Positions 14,626 through 26,391 are shown, counted from the first letter of the stretch. The stretch: 64,000 nt of DNA from Pseudomonadota bacterium (GCA_018241185.1 JAFEEH010000156.1:1-64000), one strand, 5' to 3'. Numbers and translations: made by a program. Notes: generated from the letters alone by a model not told the origin.

Positions 14626-15915
14626 TCAGTGCCCGGGCAGGAATTCGGCCATCGCGAGCACCGATTCGGCGACCTCCACCAACCGCCGGTTCTGGTTCAT
14701 CGCGGTCTGGCGCAGCATCTTGTGCGCCTCTTCCTCGCTCAGGCGGCGGTGGGCCATCAGCAGGCCCTTGGCGCGCTCGACCACCTTGCGCTCGTTGAGG
14801 CTGGCGCGCACGGTGGCCAGCTCGTCGCTCATCGCCTGCAGGCGCCGCGACTGCTCCTGCACCATGTCGAGCACCGAGCGCTCGAGATGGCGGCCGTAGC
14901 GCGAGCCGGCGGTGCCCGCCGCATCGGCCAATTCGTCGCCGCCGGGCGCCGGCGCGGCATCGAAGAAACCGGCCGGCATCGGCGTGTCGGCGTCCTCGCC
15001 CTGGGCCTGCACTGTGGCGAGCAGGGCCTCGTACTGCGCGAGCTCGTTGCGCGCCTGCGCGGTCTTGCGCTCGCACAGGCTGCGCAGCTCGGTGGCGAGG
15101 CGGTCCTCCACGCCGCGCATCGCGTCGATGCGGCGGGTGCAGCAATCGAACCACACCGGGCCGAGGTCGGGCACCAGCGTGCCGCCCGGCGCTGCGCAGC
15201 CGATGCGACGCAGGCGTTCCAGCTCGGCCACGCCCGCGCCATCCTGCAACTGCCGCCAGTGCGTGCGCAGCGCCTCGTCGGCGAAATCGGTGAAGACCTC
15301 GAAGCAGCGCTCCTGCGACTCGATCAGGTGCAGCCACTGCTGGCGCTGGGCGTCGTCGTTGCGCCCGCGCGTGAAGGCGGCGGCACCGAAGGCGCGCTCC
15401 TGGCCGGCGAATTCCTTGCCCTGCATGAAGTTGAACATCGCCACCAGCCAGCGCGAGATCTGCGGATCGGTGGCGCCGTCGGCGGCCTCGAAGACCAGCG
15501 CCAGCAGTCCCGCGATCAGCTTCACGTAGGCGGTGGTGGCCTCGGCAGGCGATATCTTCAGGGTCCCGACGCGGGCGCGCAACGCGGGCAGGCCGTCCAG
15601 CCCCGGCAGCACCCACGCCACGCGGCTGAACAGGCGGGCGCCGTTGCCCAGGTGCTGTGGCTCGTGCTGCAGCGCGTCCAGCGCCGTGCGCACCTCCTGC
15701 GTGACGGCCTCGCAGGCGGCGATCTGTTGAAGGCGCTGTTCCGCGAAGCGCGTGCCGCCGGAGCCGATGAAGACATTGGAGATGCCGCGCTCCTTCTGCA
15801 GCGCGTGCACCAGGCGGCCGACGGTGCCGACCAGCGCGCTGGTGCGGCTGAGCTGGTCGAGTTCGTCGATCTCGCAACGGCGGGCGGCGACGAGGAAGGT
15901 GAGGCCGGAGGTCAT
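14626..15915 (-). CDS. nasR: Nitrate-responsive ANTAR antiterminator
   Basis: A 429-residue protein with an N-terminal NIT (nitrate/nitrite-sensing) helical domain (about residues 20-300; blocks [17 protein letters not shown] and [17 protein letters not shown]) and a C-terminal ANTAR RNA-binding domain (about 355-425; [20 protein letters not shown]). This is the architecture of Klebsiella NasR, which binds a leader hairpin on nitrate or nitrite and prevents termination. It is encoded just upstream of the nrt-nas operon in the same direction, with 430 bp between it and nrtA containing exactly such a hairpin and terminator. The middle (about 310-340) is a variable Ala/Gly/Pro linker. Confidence 0.93.
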   Translation of the reverse strand: MTSGLTFLVAARRCEIDELDQLSRTSALVGTVGRLVHALQKERGISNVFIGSGGTRFAEQRLQQIAACEAVTQEVRTALDALQHEPQHLGNGARLFSRVAWVLPGLDGLPALRARVGTLKISPAEATTAYVKLIAGLLALVFEAADGATDPQISRWLVAMFNFMQGKEFAGQERAFGAAAFTRGRNDDAQRQQWLHLIESQERCFEVFTDFADEALRTHWRQLQDGAGVAELERLRRIGCAAPGGTLVPDLGPVWFDCCTRRIDAMRGVEDRLATELRSLCERKTAQARNELAQYEALLATVQAQGEDADTPMPAGFFDAAPAPGGDELADAAGTAGSRYGRHLERSVLDMVQEQSRRLQAMSDELATVRASLNERKVVERAKGLLMAHRRLSEEEAHKMLRQTAMNQNRRLVEVAESVLAMAEFLPGH

Positions 15916-16023
15916 GGAAGGTGGTGCGATCGTGGAGCGGGCCGCCCGTCGCGCGGCTGCTGTGCCCGCTGTGCAAATTCCATGCCCCGACTTGGGGCGG
16001 GCATCGCTCCCTACACTAGTCGC

Positions 16024-17061
16024 ATGCGAATCCTGGGCATCGAATCTTCCTGCGACGAGACCGGCGTGGCGCTGGTGGAGAGTGGCGCCACGGGGGTGCC
16101 ACGCCTCGTGGCGCATGCGCTGCACAGCCAGATCGCCATGCACCAGGCCTACGGCGGCGTGGTGCCCGAGCTGGCCAGCCGCGACCACATTCGCCGCGTG
16201 CTGCCCCTGACCGAGCAGGTACTCGGCGAAGCGGGCGTGGACCGAGAGGCGATCGATGTGGTGGCCTACACGCGCGGGCCCGGCCTGGCCGGTGCGCTGC
16301 TGGTAGGCGCCGGTGTGGCCTGCGCGCTCGGGGCCGCGCTCGATCGACCCGTGCTGGGCGTGCACCACCTCGAGGGGCACCTGCTGTCGCCCTTCCTCAG
16401 TGCCGACCCGCCCGAATTTCCTTTCGTGGCTTTGCTGGTGTCGGGCGGCCATACGCAGCTCATGCGCGTGGAAGGCGTGGGGCGCTACGAGATCCTCGGC
16501 GAGACCATCGACGACGCGGCCGGCGAGGCCTTCGACAAGAGCGCCAAGCTGATGGGCCTGCCGTACCCGGGCGGGCCCTGGCTGGCGAAGCTGGCCGAGG
16601 GCGGGGACCCCGAAGCCTTCAGGCTGCCGCGCCCGCTGCTGCACAGCGGCGACCTGGATTTTTCCTTTGCGGGGCTGAAGACGGCCGTGCTCACGCAGGC
16701 GAAGAAGCTGGGCGACCAGCTGGAGGCCCGCAAGGCCGACCTGGCGGCGTCGACGCAGGCGGCGATCGTGGACGTGCTGTTGCGCAAGTCGCTGGCCGCG
16801 CTGGACGCGACGGGCATGAAGCGCCTGGTGGTGGCCGGCGGCGTGGGCGCCAACCGGCTGCTGCGCAGCCAGCTCGATGCGGCCTGCGGGCGGCGCCGGG
16901 TGCGCGTGCACTACCCCGAGCTGCACCTGTGCACCGACAACGGCGCCATGATCGCCATGGCCGCGGCGATGCGGCTGCAGGCGGGGCTGGAGCAGGCGAG
17001 CGCGCGCTACGCCTTCGACGTCAGGCCGCGCTGGGCACTGGACGCGCTGCCATCGGCGTAG
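16024..17061 (+). CDS. tsaD: tRNA N6-adenosine threonylcarbamoyltransferase
   Basis: A 345-residue ASKHA-fold protein that transfers threonylcarbamoyl to A37 of ANN-decoding tRNAs, with TsaB and TsaE. The start ([17 protein letters not shown]) is typical. The metal-binding motif is H115-LEG-H119, and VSGGHTQLM and [19 protein letters not shown] blocks follow. Length is normal for the family. It diverges from nasR (108 bp) and its 3' end overlaps the end of the convergent hydrolase gene by 41 bp. An essential housekeeping gene with no functional link to its neighbours. Confidence 0.97.
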   Translation: MRILGIESSCDETGVALVESGATGVPRLVAHALHSQIAMHQAYGGVVPELASRDHIRRVLPLTEQVLGEAGVDREAIDVVAYTRGPGLAGALLVGAGVACALGAALDRPVLGVHHLEGHLLSPFLSADPPEFPFVALLVSGGHTQLMRVEGVGRYEILGETIDDAAGEAFDKSAKLMGLPYPGGPWLAKLAEGGDPEAFRLPRPLLHSGDLDFSFAGLKTAVLTQAKKLGDQLEARKADLAASTQAAIVDVLLRKSLAALDATGMKRLVVAGGVGANRLLRSQLDAACGRRRVRVHYPELHLCTDNGAMIAMAAAMRLQAGLEQASARYAFDVRPRWALDALPSA

Positions 17062-17749
17062 CGGCGGCGCGCACGCCGGCAGGCAGCGGCAGCACGTCGA
17101 GCATCTTGCGCCACAGCCGCGACCATTGCGGCCAATCGTGGCCGCCTTCGGTGGTGAACACGCGGCCTTCGGGCAGCGCATCGGCCAGCAACTGGTGGTT
17201 GGAAGCGAAGCGGTCCGCCAGGCCGAAGCCCAGGTACAGCGGCGGCAGTTCCTTGGGCGGCATGGCGTGCGCGTATTGCTGCAGCCAGGGCCACAGGCGC
17301 CGGTCGACTTCCTCATCGGGCAGCGGGCCGGTGGGCGCCTTCCAGGCGCGCAGGCCGCCGGCCTTGTGGATCTCGGCCGCCAGTGGGCGTCGGCCCAGGT
17401 AGGGTGCCAGCGCCACGATGCCCTGCACCGAGCCTGGCTGCGAGAGTTGATGGATCAGGGCGCCGAAGCCGCCGATCGAGATGCCGACCAGCCAGATGGA
17501 TTCGTAGCCCAAGGCGCGTGCCGGCTCGATCACGTCCTTCTGCATGTGCTCGGTGAAGGTCTGGTCGTAGTAGTACGACACGTTGGCGTCGACCAGCATC
17601 ACGTCGGCCGCCACGTCGCGCTCCTGGATGGCGCTGACGAAACCCTCGCGCTCGAACTCTTCCGGCGCGAGGAAAGCACCGGGAAGGAAGACCAACAAGA
17701 CATCGGAACGCTGACCGTCTGCGCGCGTTACCTTGAGATGTGTATCCAT
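17021..17749 (-). CDS. Alpha/beta-hydrolase-fold protein
   Basis: A 242-residue protein with a nucleophile elbow GISIGG (Ser91) after a beta strand ending WLV, and a likely late histidine in EGGHDWPQW. That His-Asp-Trp pattern near the end is common in esterase D/PHB-depolymerase-like hydrolases. No signal peptide. Substrate unknown. The gene converges on tsaD with a 41-bp overlap. A 7-bp inverted repeat (GGTATCC/GGATACC, 17751-17774) begins 2 bp upstream of its ATG and could be an operator or a structured leader. Confidence 0.8.
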   Translation of the reverse strand: MDTHLKVTRADGQRSDVLLVFLPGAFLAPEEFEREGFVSAIQERDVAADVMLVDANVSYYYDQTFTEHMQKDVIEPARALGYESIWLVGISIGGFGALIHQLSQPGSVQGIVALAPYLGRRPLAAEIHKAGGLRAWKAPTGPLPDEEVDRRLWPWLQQYAHAMPPKELPPLYLGFGLADRFASNHQLLADALPEGRVFTTEGGHDWPQWSRLWRKMLDVLPLPAGVRAAATPMAARPVPSAA

Positions 17750-17802
17750 AGGTATCCTGACCGGCGTGGATACCTTTGTTTGCAGTCAAGCAAAACCATC
17801 GT

Positions 17803-17880
17803 CCGAACGCCGAAAGTGGTGGGCAAATGTGAGAAACCGCCGCGATGATGTGACGGATTTCTCACTAATTTTGCGTTCGG
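17803..17880. repeat. Two-block inverted repeat between hydrolase and hsp20
   Basis: CCGAACGC near 17803-17811 mirrors GCGTTCGG at 17873-17880, and GTGAGAAA-CCG (17829-17839) mirrors CGG-A-TTTCTCAC (17854-17865). The two nested blocks are offset by about 14 bases on the left side. The element lies between the hsp20 terminator and the hydrolase promoter region. Function not evident. Confidence 0.5.
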
Positions 17881-17885
17881 AAAAC

Positions 17886-17916
17886 AAAAAGGCCGGAAAC
17901 GACGTGTTACCGGCCT
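17886..17916 (-). terminator. Rho-independent terminator of hsp20
   Basis: On the minus strand AGGCCGG (17916-17910) pairs with CCGGCCT (17896-17890), followed by a T run. It starts 19 bases after the hsp20 stop. Confidence 0.8.
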
Positions 17917-17934
17917 GAATGAACTCGAAAGTTT

Positions 17935-18309
17935 TCAGTTGATCGCGAGATTGACCATCTTGCTCACGGGTTCGAGCTTGGCGAGCTTCAGCGTGAGCAC
18001 GCCATTCTCGAGCTTGGCTTCGCTCGCGGTGGTGTCGATGTCCTGCGGCAGTTCGTAGGCGGCCTTGAACTGGCGCGGAGCTTCGGCGCGGGTCTCGATG
18101 CGGACCACGGCACCTTCGATGCCGATGTTGAGGTCTTCGCGGGCGACGCCGGGGACGTCGAGGCGCAGTGTCCAGGCCTTGTCGTCCTGCTCGACGTTCA
18201 GCGTGCGGCGCGCGCCGTCGAAGGCGTCGTTGACGAAGCGCTCGAAGCTGCGGTCGAAGGCGCGGGGTGAGACGAAGGCGCGGCTGCGCAGGGTGGGGGC
18301 GAAGAACAT
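17935..18309 (-). CDS. Small heat-shock protein, Hsp20/alpha-crystallin family
   Basis: A 124-residue ATP-independent chaperone that holds unfolded proteins. The alpha-crystallin domain spans about residues 35-115, with LDVPGVAREDLNIGIEG and the late LENGVLTLKLAK strand. The C-terminal I-x-I/V anchor is weak (VNLAIN). The start at ATG 18309 has AGGAG 9 bases upstream; a longer open frame to 18405 is not supported. Upstream a TTTGAAA box resembles a heat-shock sigma -35 element, without a clear -10. The gene has its own terminator and appears monocistronic. Confidence 0.9.
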   Translation of the reverse strand: MFFAPTLRSRAFVSPRAFDRSFERFVNDAFDGARRTLNVEQDDKAWTLRLDVPGVAREDLNIGIEGAVVRIETRAEAPRQFKAAYELPQDIDTTASEAKLENGVLTLKLAKLEPVSKMVNLAIN

Positions 18310-18435
18310 GGTGGCAATCTCCTGGAATGAACACGGAGGGGACATGGAATGTGTGTCCCTTACACTGCGCGGCCTTTCAAATCGTGAGCGCCGCTTGAGC
18401 ACCATCTAGGGCGTGCCGCGCGGCGTTTCAAGAGA

Positions 18436-19725
18436 ATGACTCCTCGCTTTATTTCGCGCCGCGCGCTCTTGAAAACAGGCGCTGCGGCGCTATGCATGCC
18501 GACCCTCGGCCACGCGGCAGGAAAAGGGACTCAAGCTCCCATCCAACTGGCCCTCGTCGAGAGTCTCAGCGGTCCCTTCGCGAATACCGGCGAGGCGGTC
18601 TTTCGCAACCTGCTGTGGGCCACCGAGCGCGTGAACCAGCGCGGCGGCGTGCCGCTGCCCGGCGGCGCGCGACCGTTGCGCATCGACCGCTACGACAGCA
18701 AGGGCCAGACGGAAGAGGCGCTGTCGGCGCTGCGCTCGGCCATCGACGATGGCGCGGCCGTGGTGATGCAGGGCAACTCCTCGGCGACGGCCGCAGCCAT
18801 CCTCGATGCGCTGGCCAAGCACAACGAACGCAGCCCCCGCGCACGCCAGGCGCTGTTCCTCAACTACTCGGCGGTGGACCCGATCCTCACCAACGAGCGC
18901 TGCAGCTTCTGGCACTTCCGCTTCGACGCGCATGCCGACATGCGCGTCACGGCCCTGATGGAAGTGCTCAAGGACGACCGCGCCGTGCAGCGTGCCTATC
19001 TCATCGGTCAGGACTACAGCTTCGGTCAGGCGGTGCTGCGCGAAAGCAAGCGCCAGATGGCGCAACTGCGGCCCGACGTCCAGGTGGTGGGCGAGGAACT
19101 GCATCCGATGGGCCGCGTGAAGGACTTCGCGCCCTATGCGGTGAAGATCAAGGCCAGCGGCGCACAGGCGGTGATCACGGGCAACTGGGGCAACGACCTC
19201 ACGCTGCTCGTGAAGGCCGCGCGCGAGGTCGGCTTCGACGGCAAGTTCTACACCTTCTACGGCAACGCACTCGGCGCGCCCGCGGCGCTGGGCGATGCAG
19301 GGGTGGGCAAGGTGATCGCGGTGGCCGACTGGTTGCCCAACGTGCCCACGCCGGAGTCCGCGGCCTTCTACCGTGCGTTCCGCCAACGCTTCCCGCAGCC
19401 CGCGGACGACTACGTGCACATGCGCATGCAGCTCATGGTCGAGGCGCTGGCGCAGGCCGTCGCCCGGGCTCGCACGACCGATGCCCAGGACGTGGCGGCG
19501 CGGCTCGAGCACGCACGCGTCAGCCTGGGGGGGCGCAGCGGGCACATGCGCGCGTCGGACCACCAGTTCCAGCAGCCGCTCGTGGTCGGGGTGATGGACC
19601 GGCAGGGCACGCCCGGTGTTCCCTTCGATGTCGAGGGGTCCGGGTACGGCTTTCGTGTCGTCAAGGACATTCCCGCAGACATGGCCGAGATGCCGACGAG
19701 CTGCCGCATGCAACGGCCCGCCTGA
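18436..19725 (+). CDS. Liv-type ABC transporter substrate-binding protein with Tat-like signal
   Basis: A 429-residue periplasmic binding protein of the branched-chain amino acid/amide family (type I fold). The N-terminus has a twin-arginine motif (ISRRALLKTGAAAL) and a cleavage region at GHAA. Conserved blocks are IQLALVESLSGPFANTGEA and a later AYLIGQDYSFGQAV. No permease or ATPase genes accompany it, so it is an orphan receptor that may use another Liv system, possibly the one at 50-55 kb. The ligand is not predictable. The next gene is an aminotransferase 131 bp downstream. Confidence 0.88.
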   Translation: MTPRFISRRALLKTGAAALCMPTLGHAAGKGTQAPIQLALVESLSGPFANTGEAVFRNLLWATERVNQRGGVPLPGGARPLRIDRYDSKGQTEEALSALRSAIDDGAAVVMQGNSSATAAAILDALAKHNERSPRARQALFLNYSAVDPILTNERCSFWHFRFDAHADMRVTALMEVLKDDRAVQRAYLIGQDYSFGQAVLRESKRQMAQLRPDVQVVGEELHPMGRVKDFAPYAVKIKASGAQAVITGNWGNDLTLLVKAAREVGFDGKFYTFYGNALGAPAALGDAGVGKVIAVADWLPNVPTPESAAFYRAFRQRFPQPADDYVHMRMQLMVEALAQAVARARTTDAQDVAARLEHARVSLGGRSGHMRASDHQFQQPLVVGVMDRQGTPGVPFDVEGSGYGFRVVKDIPADMAEMPTSCRMQRPA

Positions 19726-19856
19726 GCGTCGGCGCTCGCATATTTCCGAATCCTTTTGTTTCAAAAAAGCGTTGCCACGTGTCGCGGCGCCGCCGCAAGC
19801 GGCCTTGCGGACGACCTGCAGCAGCCCGAAATCGTTCTTCTCGAGATCTTCTGACC

Positions 19857-21023
19857 ATGCGCCCAGCCGTTGAACAACTCAAAGCCTCCAAGATCCGCGA
19901 GGTGGCCAACGCCGGCCTCGGGCGCGAAGACGTGCTGGCCTTCTGGTTCGGCGAAAGCGACGAGGTCACGCCGGAGCCGATCCGCCGCGCGGCCATCGAA
20001 TCGCTCGAACGGGGCGAGACCTTCTACGCCCACAACCTGGGGCTGCCGGAACTGCGCGCCGCCATCGCCCGCTACATGTCGGGACTGCATCCGGCCATCG
20101 GCGCCGAGCGCATCGCCGTCACCTCGGGTGGCGTAAGTGCGCTGATGTTGGCTGTGCAGGCGCTGGTGGACGCCGGCGACGAGGTGGTGGCGGTCACGCC
20201 CGTCTGGCCTAACCTGACGGCGCAGCCGGCCATCCTGGGCGCCCGGGTGCGCTGCGTGCCGCTGCGACCGGTGGGCGGCCAATGGACGCTGGACCTGCAG
20301 GCGCTGCGCGCGGCGGTCACGCCATCGACGCGTCTGTTGATCGTCAATGCCCCGAACAACCCCACCGGCTGGACGCTGACGCGCCAGGAGCAGGCCGCCA
20401 TCCTTGCGCATTGCCGCGAGACGGGCACCTGGATCCTGGCGGATGAGGTGTACGAACGCCTCTATTACGAGCCGACGCCCAAGGCCTGTGCGCCGAGCTT
20501 CCTCGACGTCGCGACGCCGGACGACCGTCTGGTGGTGGCGCACAGCTTTTCCAAGAGCTTCCTCATGACCGGCTGGCGCCTGGGCTGGCTGGTGCTTCCG
20601 GCGTCGCTGATGGAGGCGATGGGCAAGCTGATCGAGTTCAACACCTCCTGCACCAGCGTGTTCACGCAGCGTGCGGGTCTCGCCGCGCTGGCGCACGAGG
20701 CCGAGATCACGCCTCGGGTCGTGGCCCACCTCAAGGCCTGTCGTGACACGCTGCTGCCCTTGCTGGCCGCGGTCCCCGGCGTGGAGGTGGCGCCCGCGCG
20801 CGGTGGCATGTACGCCTTCTTCCGTCTGGCGGGCTTCGCCGACTCGCTCGACGTGGCCAAGCGCCTGGTGGCGGAGGCCGGCCTGGGCCTCGCGCCGGGC
20901 AATGCCTTCGCGCCCGAGGCGCAGGGCTGGCTGCGCTGGTGCTTTGCCTCGCGCGACCCGCAGCGGCTGGTGCAGGGTGTCGAGCGGCTCAGGTCCTGGC
21001 TGGCGGCCCAGCCGCAGGGCTGA
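19857..21023 (+). CDS. PLP-dependent class I/II aminotransferase
   Basis: A 388-residue fold-type I aminotransferase. The N/D/K set is clear: NAPNNPTGW (164-172), Asp196 in WILADEVYE for the PLP nitrogen, and the Schiff-base lysine Lys233 in SFSKSFLMTGWRLGW. It transfers an amino group between an amino acid and a 2-oxoacid; the specificity is open (aspartate/aromatic-type subgroup). It lies 131 bp behind an orphan Liv-type receptor on the same strand, so the pair may take up and transaminate the same amino acid, but this is inference. Confidence 0.92.
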   Translation: MRPAVEQLKASKIREVANAGLGREDVLAFWFGESDEVTPEPIRRAAIESLERGETFYAHNLGLPELRAAIARYMSGLHPAIGAERIAVTSGGVSALMLAVQALVDAGDEVVAVTPVWPNLTAQPAILGARVRCVPLRPVGGQWTLDLQALRAAVTPSTRLLIVNAPNNPTGWTLTRQEQAAILAHCRETGTWILADEVYERLYYEPTPKACAPSFLDVATPDDRLVVAHSFSKSFLMTGWRLGWLVLPASLMEAMGKLIEFNTSCTSVFTQRAGLAALAHEAEITPRVVAHLKACRDTLLPLLAAVPGVEVAPARGGMYAFFRLAGFADSLDVAKRLVAEAGLGLAPGNAFAPEAQGWLRWCFASRDPQRLVQGVERLRSWLAAQPQG

Positions 21024-21142
21024 GCGCGGTGCCCGCCGGCGGTGCGGGTGTCGAGGCGGGCGGCTGACGCGAGGGGTGTGGGGCGCCGGACGCCGGGGCC
21101 AGCGGGCGGAGAAAACCGAGCGAGGGCAGGGGCATGGCGCGC

Positions 21143-21173
21143 ACACTAATATCTCAACTAATGTTGAGGTCAA
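21143..21173 (-). promoter_or_regulatory. SoxR box with leftward promoter
   Basis: CTCAAC-TAAT-GTTGAG (21153-21168) is a perfect inverted repeat matching the known SoxR operator pattern. On the minus strand TTGACC (21173-21168) lies at its edge and TAGTGT (21148-21143) follows a 19-base spacer, the unusual spacing typical of SoxR-controlled promoters. No comparable -35/-10 pair is visible on the plus strand. The site is 35 bp upstream of the soxR start. Confidence 0.75.
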
Positions 21174-21207
21174 GCGGGCACGTGTGCGGTGTCACCAAGG
21201 GGTTGCG

Positions 21208-21678
21208 ATGGAACGTCTGTCGGGCGAGATGAGCGTCGGCGAACTGGCCGAGCGGAGCGGGGTGGCCGTCTCGGCGCTGCACTTCTACGAGCGCCAGGGC
21301 CTGATCGCGAGCCGGCGTACCACCGGCAACCAGCGCCGCTACGGCCGCGACATGCTGCGCCGCGTTGCCGTGATCCGCGTCGCCCAGCGGGTCGGCGTTC
21401 CGCTTGCCGACGTGGGCGAGGCGCTGGCCACGCTGCCTCAGGGTCGCACGCCCACGCGCGAGGATTGGACGGCCATGTCGACCCGCTGGCGCGCCGAGCT
21501 GGACGAGCGCATCGCCCAGCTCGAGCGGCTGCGCGATTCGCTGTCGGACTGCATCGGCTGCGGCTGCCTGTCGCTGGACCGCTGCGTGCTGCGCAACCCG
21601 GCGGACGAGATGGCTGCGCTCGGCCCGGGGGCGCACCGGCTGGGGCCATGCCAGGCGGGCAAGGGCGCCGGTATATAA
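21208..21678 (+). CDS. soxR: Redox-sensing MerR-family activator
   Basis: A 156-residue MerR-type regulator: winged helix-turn-helix in residues 8-75 ([20 protein letters not shown]) followed by a dimerisation helix. The [2Fe-2S] motif C115-x2-C118-x-C120-x5-C126 is the SoxR signature. SoxR is activated by redox-active compounds and twists promoters with a 19-bp spacer. A matching operator lies just upstream. The stop codon overlaps a TATAAT box at 21674-21679 that probably serves rpsO. No soxS is nearby, as usual outside enterobacteria, where SoxR directly controls efflux or detoxification genes. Confidence 0.93.
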   Translation: MERLSGEMSVGELAERSGVAVSALHFYERQGLIASRRTTGNQRRYGRDMLRRVAVIRVAQRVGVPLADVGEALATLPQGRTPTREDWTAMSTRWRAELDERIAQLERLRDSLSDCIGCGCLSLDRCVLRNPADEMAALGPGAHRLGPCQAGKGAGI

Positions 21679-21679
21679 T
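21674..21679 (+). promoter_or_regulatory. Probable -10 box for rpsO
   Basis: A consensus TATAAT overlaps the soxR stop codon, 91 bases upstream of the rpsO ATG. No good -35 hexamer is seen 16-18 bases upstream. Confidence 0.5.
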
Positions 21680-21769
21680 CCCAAGGCTTTGCATGCCGCA
21701 AGGCGCACGGCGCGTTCAGTTCCAGCGCGCGCCGCAAGTCAAACATCTTTGGAACGGGAAACTTTCAAA

Positions 21770-22036
21770 ATGATCGCAGCCGACAAGAAGGCGGACATCG
21801 TCAAGGACAACGCGCGCGCCGCCAATGACACGGGCAGCCCCGAAGTGCAAGTGGCCATCCTGACCGCCCGCATCAACGAACTCACCCCCCACTTCAAGAC
21901 GCATGCCAAGGACCACCACGGTCGCCGCGGCTTGCTGCGCATGGTGAGCCGTCGCCGCAAGCTCCTGGACTACCTCAAGTCCAAGGACGCCGACCGCTAC
22001 ACCGCCCTGATCGCCAAGCTGGGTCTGCGCAAGTAA
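21770..22036 (+). CDS. rpsO: 30S ribosomal protein S15
   Basis: An 88-residue protein with the complete S15 pattern ([37 protein letters not shown]). It binds the central domain of 16S rRNA early in 30S assembly and in many bacteria represses its own translation. A GGAA sequence upstream and the normal protein length fix the start. It stands directly ahead of pnp, the classic rpsO-pnp order, separated by a terminator, a hairpin and a repeat element. Confidence 0.98.
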   Translation: MIAADKKADIVKDNARAANDTGSPEVQVAILTARINELTPHFKTHAKDHHGRRGLLRMVSRRRKLLDYLKSKDADRYTALIAKLGLRK

Positions 22037-22054
22037 GACCTGCCTTTGCAAGAA

Positions 22055-22086
22055 CGCCTGAGTTAGTCCGCTAGCTCAGGCGTTTT
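22055..22086 (+). terminator. Terminator after rpsO
   Basis: CGCCTGAG (22055-22062) pairs with CTCAGGCG (22075-22082), followed by TTTT. It starts 18 bases after the rpsO stop. In the rpsO-pnp arrangement such a hairpin usually allows partial read-through. Confidence 0.85.
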
Positions 22087-22122
22087 CTACTTCGGAGATC
22101 GCAAAACAGAGCGAAGCTGTGT

Positions 22123-22159
22123 CATTCCAAGGGGGTCCGGGCCGGGCCTCGCTGGAATG
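22123..22159 (+). promoter_or_regulatory. Hairpin in the pnp leader
   Basis: CATTCCA (22123-22129) and TGGAATG (22153-22159) form a perfect 7-bp stem closing a GC-rich loop, 70 bp before pnp. In E. coli a pnp leader hairpin is cut by RNase III for autoregulation; this hairpin is in the corresponding place, but that role is inferred. Confidence 0.5.
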
Positions 22160-22178
22160 GCATCGTGTTCTGAATTGC

Positions 22179-22225
22179 GCTCCAACGCCCGCGGGCCCTG
22201 CGTGGCCTGCTATCAATAAAGGAGC
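22179..22225 (+). repeat. Palindromic repeat family A, decayed copy providing the pnp ribosome-binding site
   Basis: AACGCCCGC, then CCTGCGT plus five bases, then GCTATCAATAAAGGAGC (22209-22225) match the family layout. The right arm, ATAGC in other copies, reads AGGAGC here, so the palindrome is lost. The altered arm is the Shine-Dalgarno sequence four bases before the pnp ATG. Confidence 0.6.
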
Positions 22226-22229
22226 AATC

Positions 22230-24554
<2,325 letters not shown>

Positions 24555-24559
24555 CCCGA

Positions 24560-24594
24560 AGCCCCGCGCCAATGCGGGGCTCGCTCTCTTTTTT
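24560..24594 (+). terminator. Terminator after pnp
   Basis: AGCCCCGC (24560-24567) pairs with GCGGGGCT (24574-24581), followed by CGCTCTCTTTTTT. It begins 5 bases after the pnp stop. Confidence 0.85.
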
Positions 24595-24640
24595 ATAGCG
24601 TCTTGCGCCCATTCCACGGGCGCTGGAGCACGAAAAGACC

Positions 24641-25627
24641 ATGAAAGCCATCGAGATCACGTCTTACGGCGCCCCCGAGGTGCTGCGGTTGGCCGAGCGG
24701 CCCGATCCCGTCGCGGGTACCGGCGAAGCGCTCATCCGTGTTGGCGCCAGTGGGGTGAACCGGCCCGACGTGTTGCAGCGTACCGGCAACTACCCGGTGC
24801 CGCCGGGCGCGTCGGACCTGCCTGGTCTCGAAGTCGCCGGGGAGATCGTGGCCGGTGATGCGCAGGCGCTCGCCGCTGCCGGGCTGTCGATCGGCGACCG
24901 GGTGTGCGCGCTGGTGGCCGGTGGCGGCTATGCGCAACTGTGCGTGGCGCCGGTGGTCCAGTGTCTGCCGGTGCCCGCGGGCTGGAGCGACATCGAGGCG
25001 GCATCGCTGCCCGAGACCTTCTTCACCGTCTGGAGCAACGTGTTCCAGCGCGGGCGCCTGCAGCGCGGCGAAACGCTGCTGGTGCAGGGCGGCACGAGCG
25101 GCATCGGCGTGACGGCGATCCAGTTGGCCAAGGCCATGGGCGCGGCGGTGATCGCCACCGCCGGCAGCGACGCCAAGTGCGAGGCCTGCCTGGCACTCGG
25201 CGCCGACCATGCCATCAACTACCGCAGCAGCGATTTCGCTGCCGAAGCAAAGCGCCTGACCGATGGCCGCGGCGTCGACGTGGTGCTGGACATGGTGGCG
25301 GGCGACTACGTGGCGCGCGAAATCGACTGTCTGGCCGAGGACGGCCGCCTGGTCATCATTGCCGTGCAGGGCGGCGTCAAGAGCGAATTCAATGCCGGGC
25401 AGGTGCTGCGCCGCCGCCTGACCATCACCGGCTCGACCCTGCGTCCGCGGCCTGTCGCGTTCAAGGGTGCGATCGCCCAGGCGCTGCGCGAGCAGGTGTG
25501 GCCGCTGCTGGCCGCTGGCCAAGTGAAGCCGGTGATCCACAGCACCTTCGCGGCGGCCGACGCGGCGAAAGCCCACACCCTGATGGAATCCAACCAGCAC
25601 GTCGGCAAGATCGTGCTGACCTGGTGA
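24641..25627 (+). CDS. NAD(P)H:quinone oxidoreductase, zinc-free MDR superfamily (PIG3/QOR type)
   Basis: A 328-residue medium-chain reductase without the structural zinc lobe. The N-terminal half is the GroES-like catalytic domain ([20 protein letters not shown]). The nucleotide-binding motif in [21 protein letters not shown] marks the Rossmann half. The family reduces quinones or enones using NADPH. It lies between pnp and tpiA; the tpiA start is 8 bases beyond its stop, so the two are probably cotranscribed, although there is no metabolic reason for the pairing. Physiological substrate unknown. Confidence 0.9.
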   Translation: MKAIEITSYGAPEVLRLAERPDPVAGTGEALIRVGASGVNRPDVLQRTGNYPVPPGASDLPGLEVAGEIVAGDAQALAAAGLSIGDRVCALVAGGGYAQLCVAPVVQCLPVPAGWSDIEAASLPETFFTVWSNVFQRGRLQRGETLLVQGGTSGIGVTAIQLAKAMGAAVIATAGSDAKCEACLALGADHAINYRSSDFAAEAKRLTDGRGVDVVLDMVAGDYVAREIDCLAEDGRLVIIAVQGGVKSEFNAGQVLRRRLTITGSTLRPRPVAFKGAIAQALREQVWPLLAAGQVKPVIHSTFAAADAAKAHTLMESNQHVGKIVLTW

Positions 25628-25635
25628 ATCCCGAG

Positions 25636-26391
25636 ATGACCAATCTGAAGAAGAAGCTGATCGCCGGCAACTGGAAGATGAACGGCGGCCTCGCGGCCAA
25701 CGCTGCATTGGTTGGCGCGCTTCGCGAAGGCGTCGGCGCGCCGGCATGCGACGTGGCGGTGTGCGTGCCCGCCCCCTACCTGGCGCAGGTGCAGGGCCTG
25801 GTCGATGGCTCGCCGATCGCGCTGGGTGCGCAGGATTTGTCGGCCCATGCGCAGGGCGCCTACACCGGCGAGCATTCGGCTGCCATGCTCAAGGACTTCG
25901 GCGTGCGCTATGCCATCGTCGGCCACTCGGAGCGCCGCCAGTACCACGGCGAGAGCGACGAGACCGTCGCTGCGAAGGCTGCGGCTGCGCTGGCGGCGGG
26001 CATCACGCCCATCGTGTGCGTGGGCGAGACGCTGGCCGAGCGCGAGTCGGGCCACACGGAAGAGGTGGTGCGGCGCCAACTGGCTGCCGTGATCCACACC
26101 AACGGCCATTGCATCAGCGAAATCGTGGTCGCCTATGAACCCGTGTGGGCCATCGGCACCGGCAGGACGGCCACGCCCGAGCAGGCGCAGGCGGTGCACG
26201 CGGTGCTGCGCGCTCAGCTGCACCATGCGGCCGGCGAACTGGCAGGGCGCATCCGCATCCTCTACGGCGGCAGCATGAACGCGGCCAACGCCGCGTCGCT
26301 GCTGGCCCAGGCCGACATCGACGGCGGCCTCATCGGCGGCGCTTCGCTGAAGGCCCCCGACTTTCTGCAGATCATTGCGGCAGCGCGCTGA
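25636..26391 (+). CDS. tpiA: Triosephosphate isomerase
   Basis: A 251-residue TIM barrel interconverting dihydroxyacetone phosphate and glyceraldehyde 3-phosphate. All catalytic residues are present: Lys14 in GNWKMN, His97 in VGHSERR, Glu168 in [11 protein letters not shown], and the phosphate-binding [10 protein letters not shown] and GGLIGGASL loops. The ATG at 25636 follows the preceding stop by 8 bases; an in-frame GTG overlaps that stop and is less likely. Forms a transcription unit with secG 41 bp downstream, a gene order seen widely in proteobacteria. Confidence 0.97.
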   Translation: MTNLKKKLIAGNWKMNGGLAANAALVGALREGVGAPACDVAVCVPAPYLAQVQGLVDGSPIALGAQDLSAHAQGAYTGEHSAAMLKDFGVRYAIVGHSERRQYHGESDETVAAKAAAALAAGITPIVCVGETLAERESGHTEEVVRRQLAAVIHTNGHCISEIVVAYEPVWAIGTGRTATPEQAQAVHAVLRAQLHHAAGELAGRIRILYGGSMNAANAASLLAQADIDGGLIGGASLKAPDFLQIIAAAR

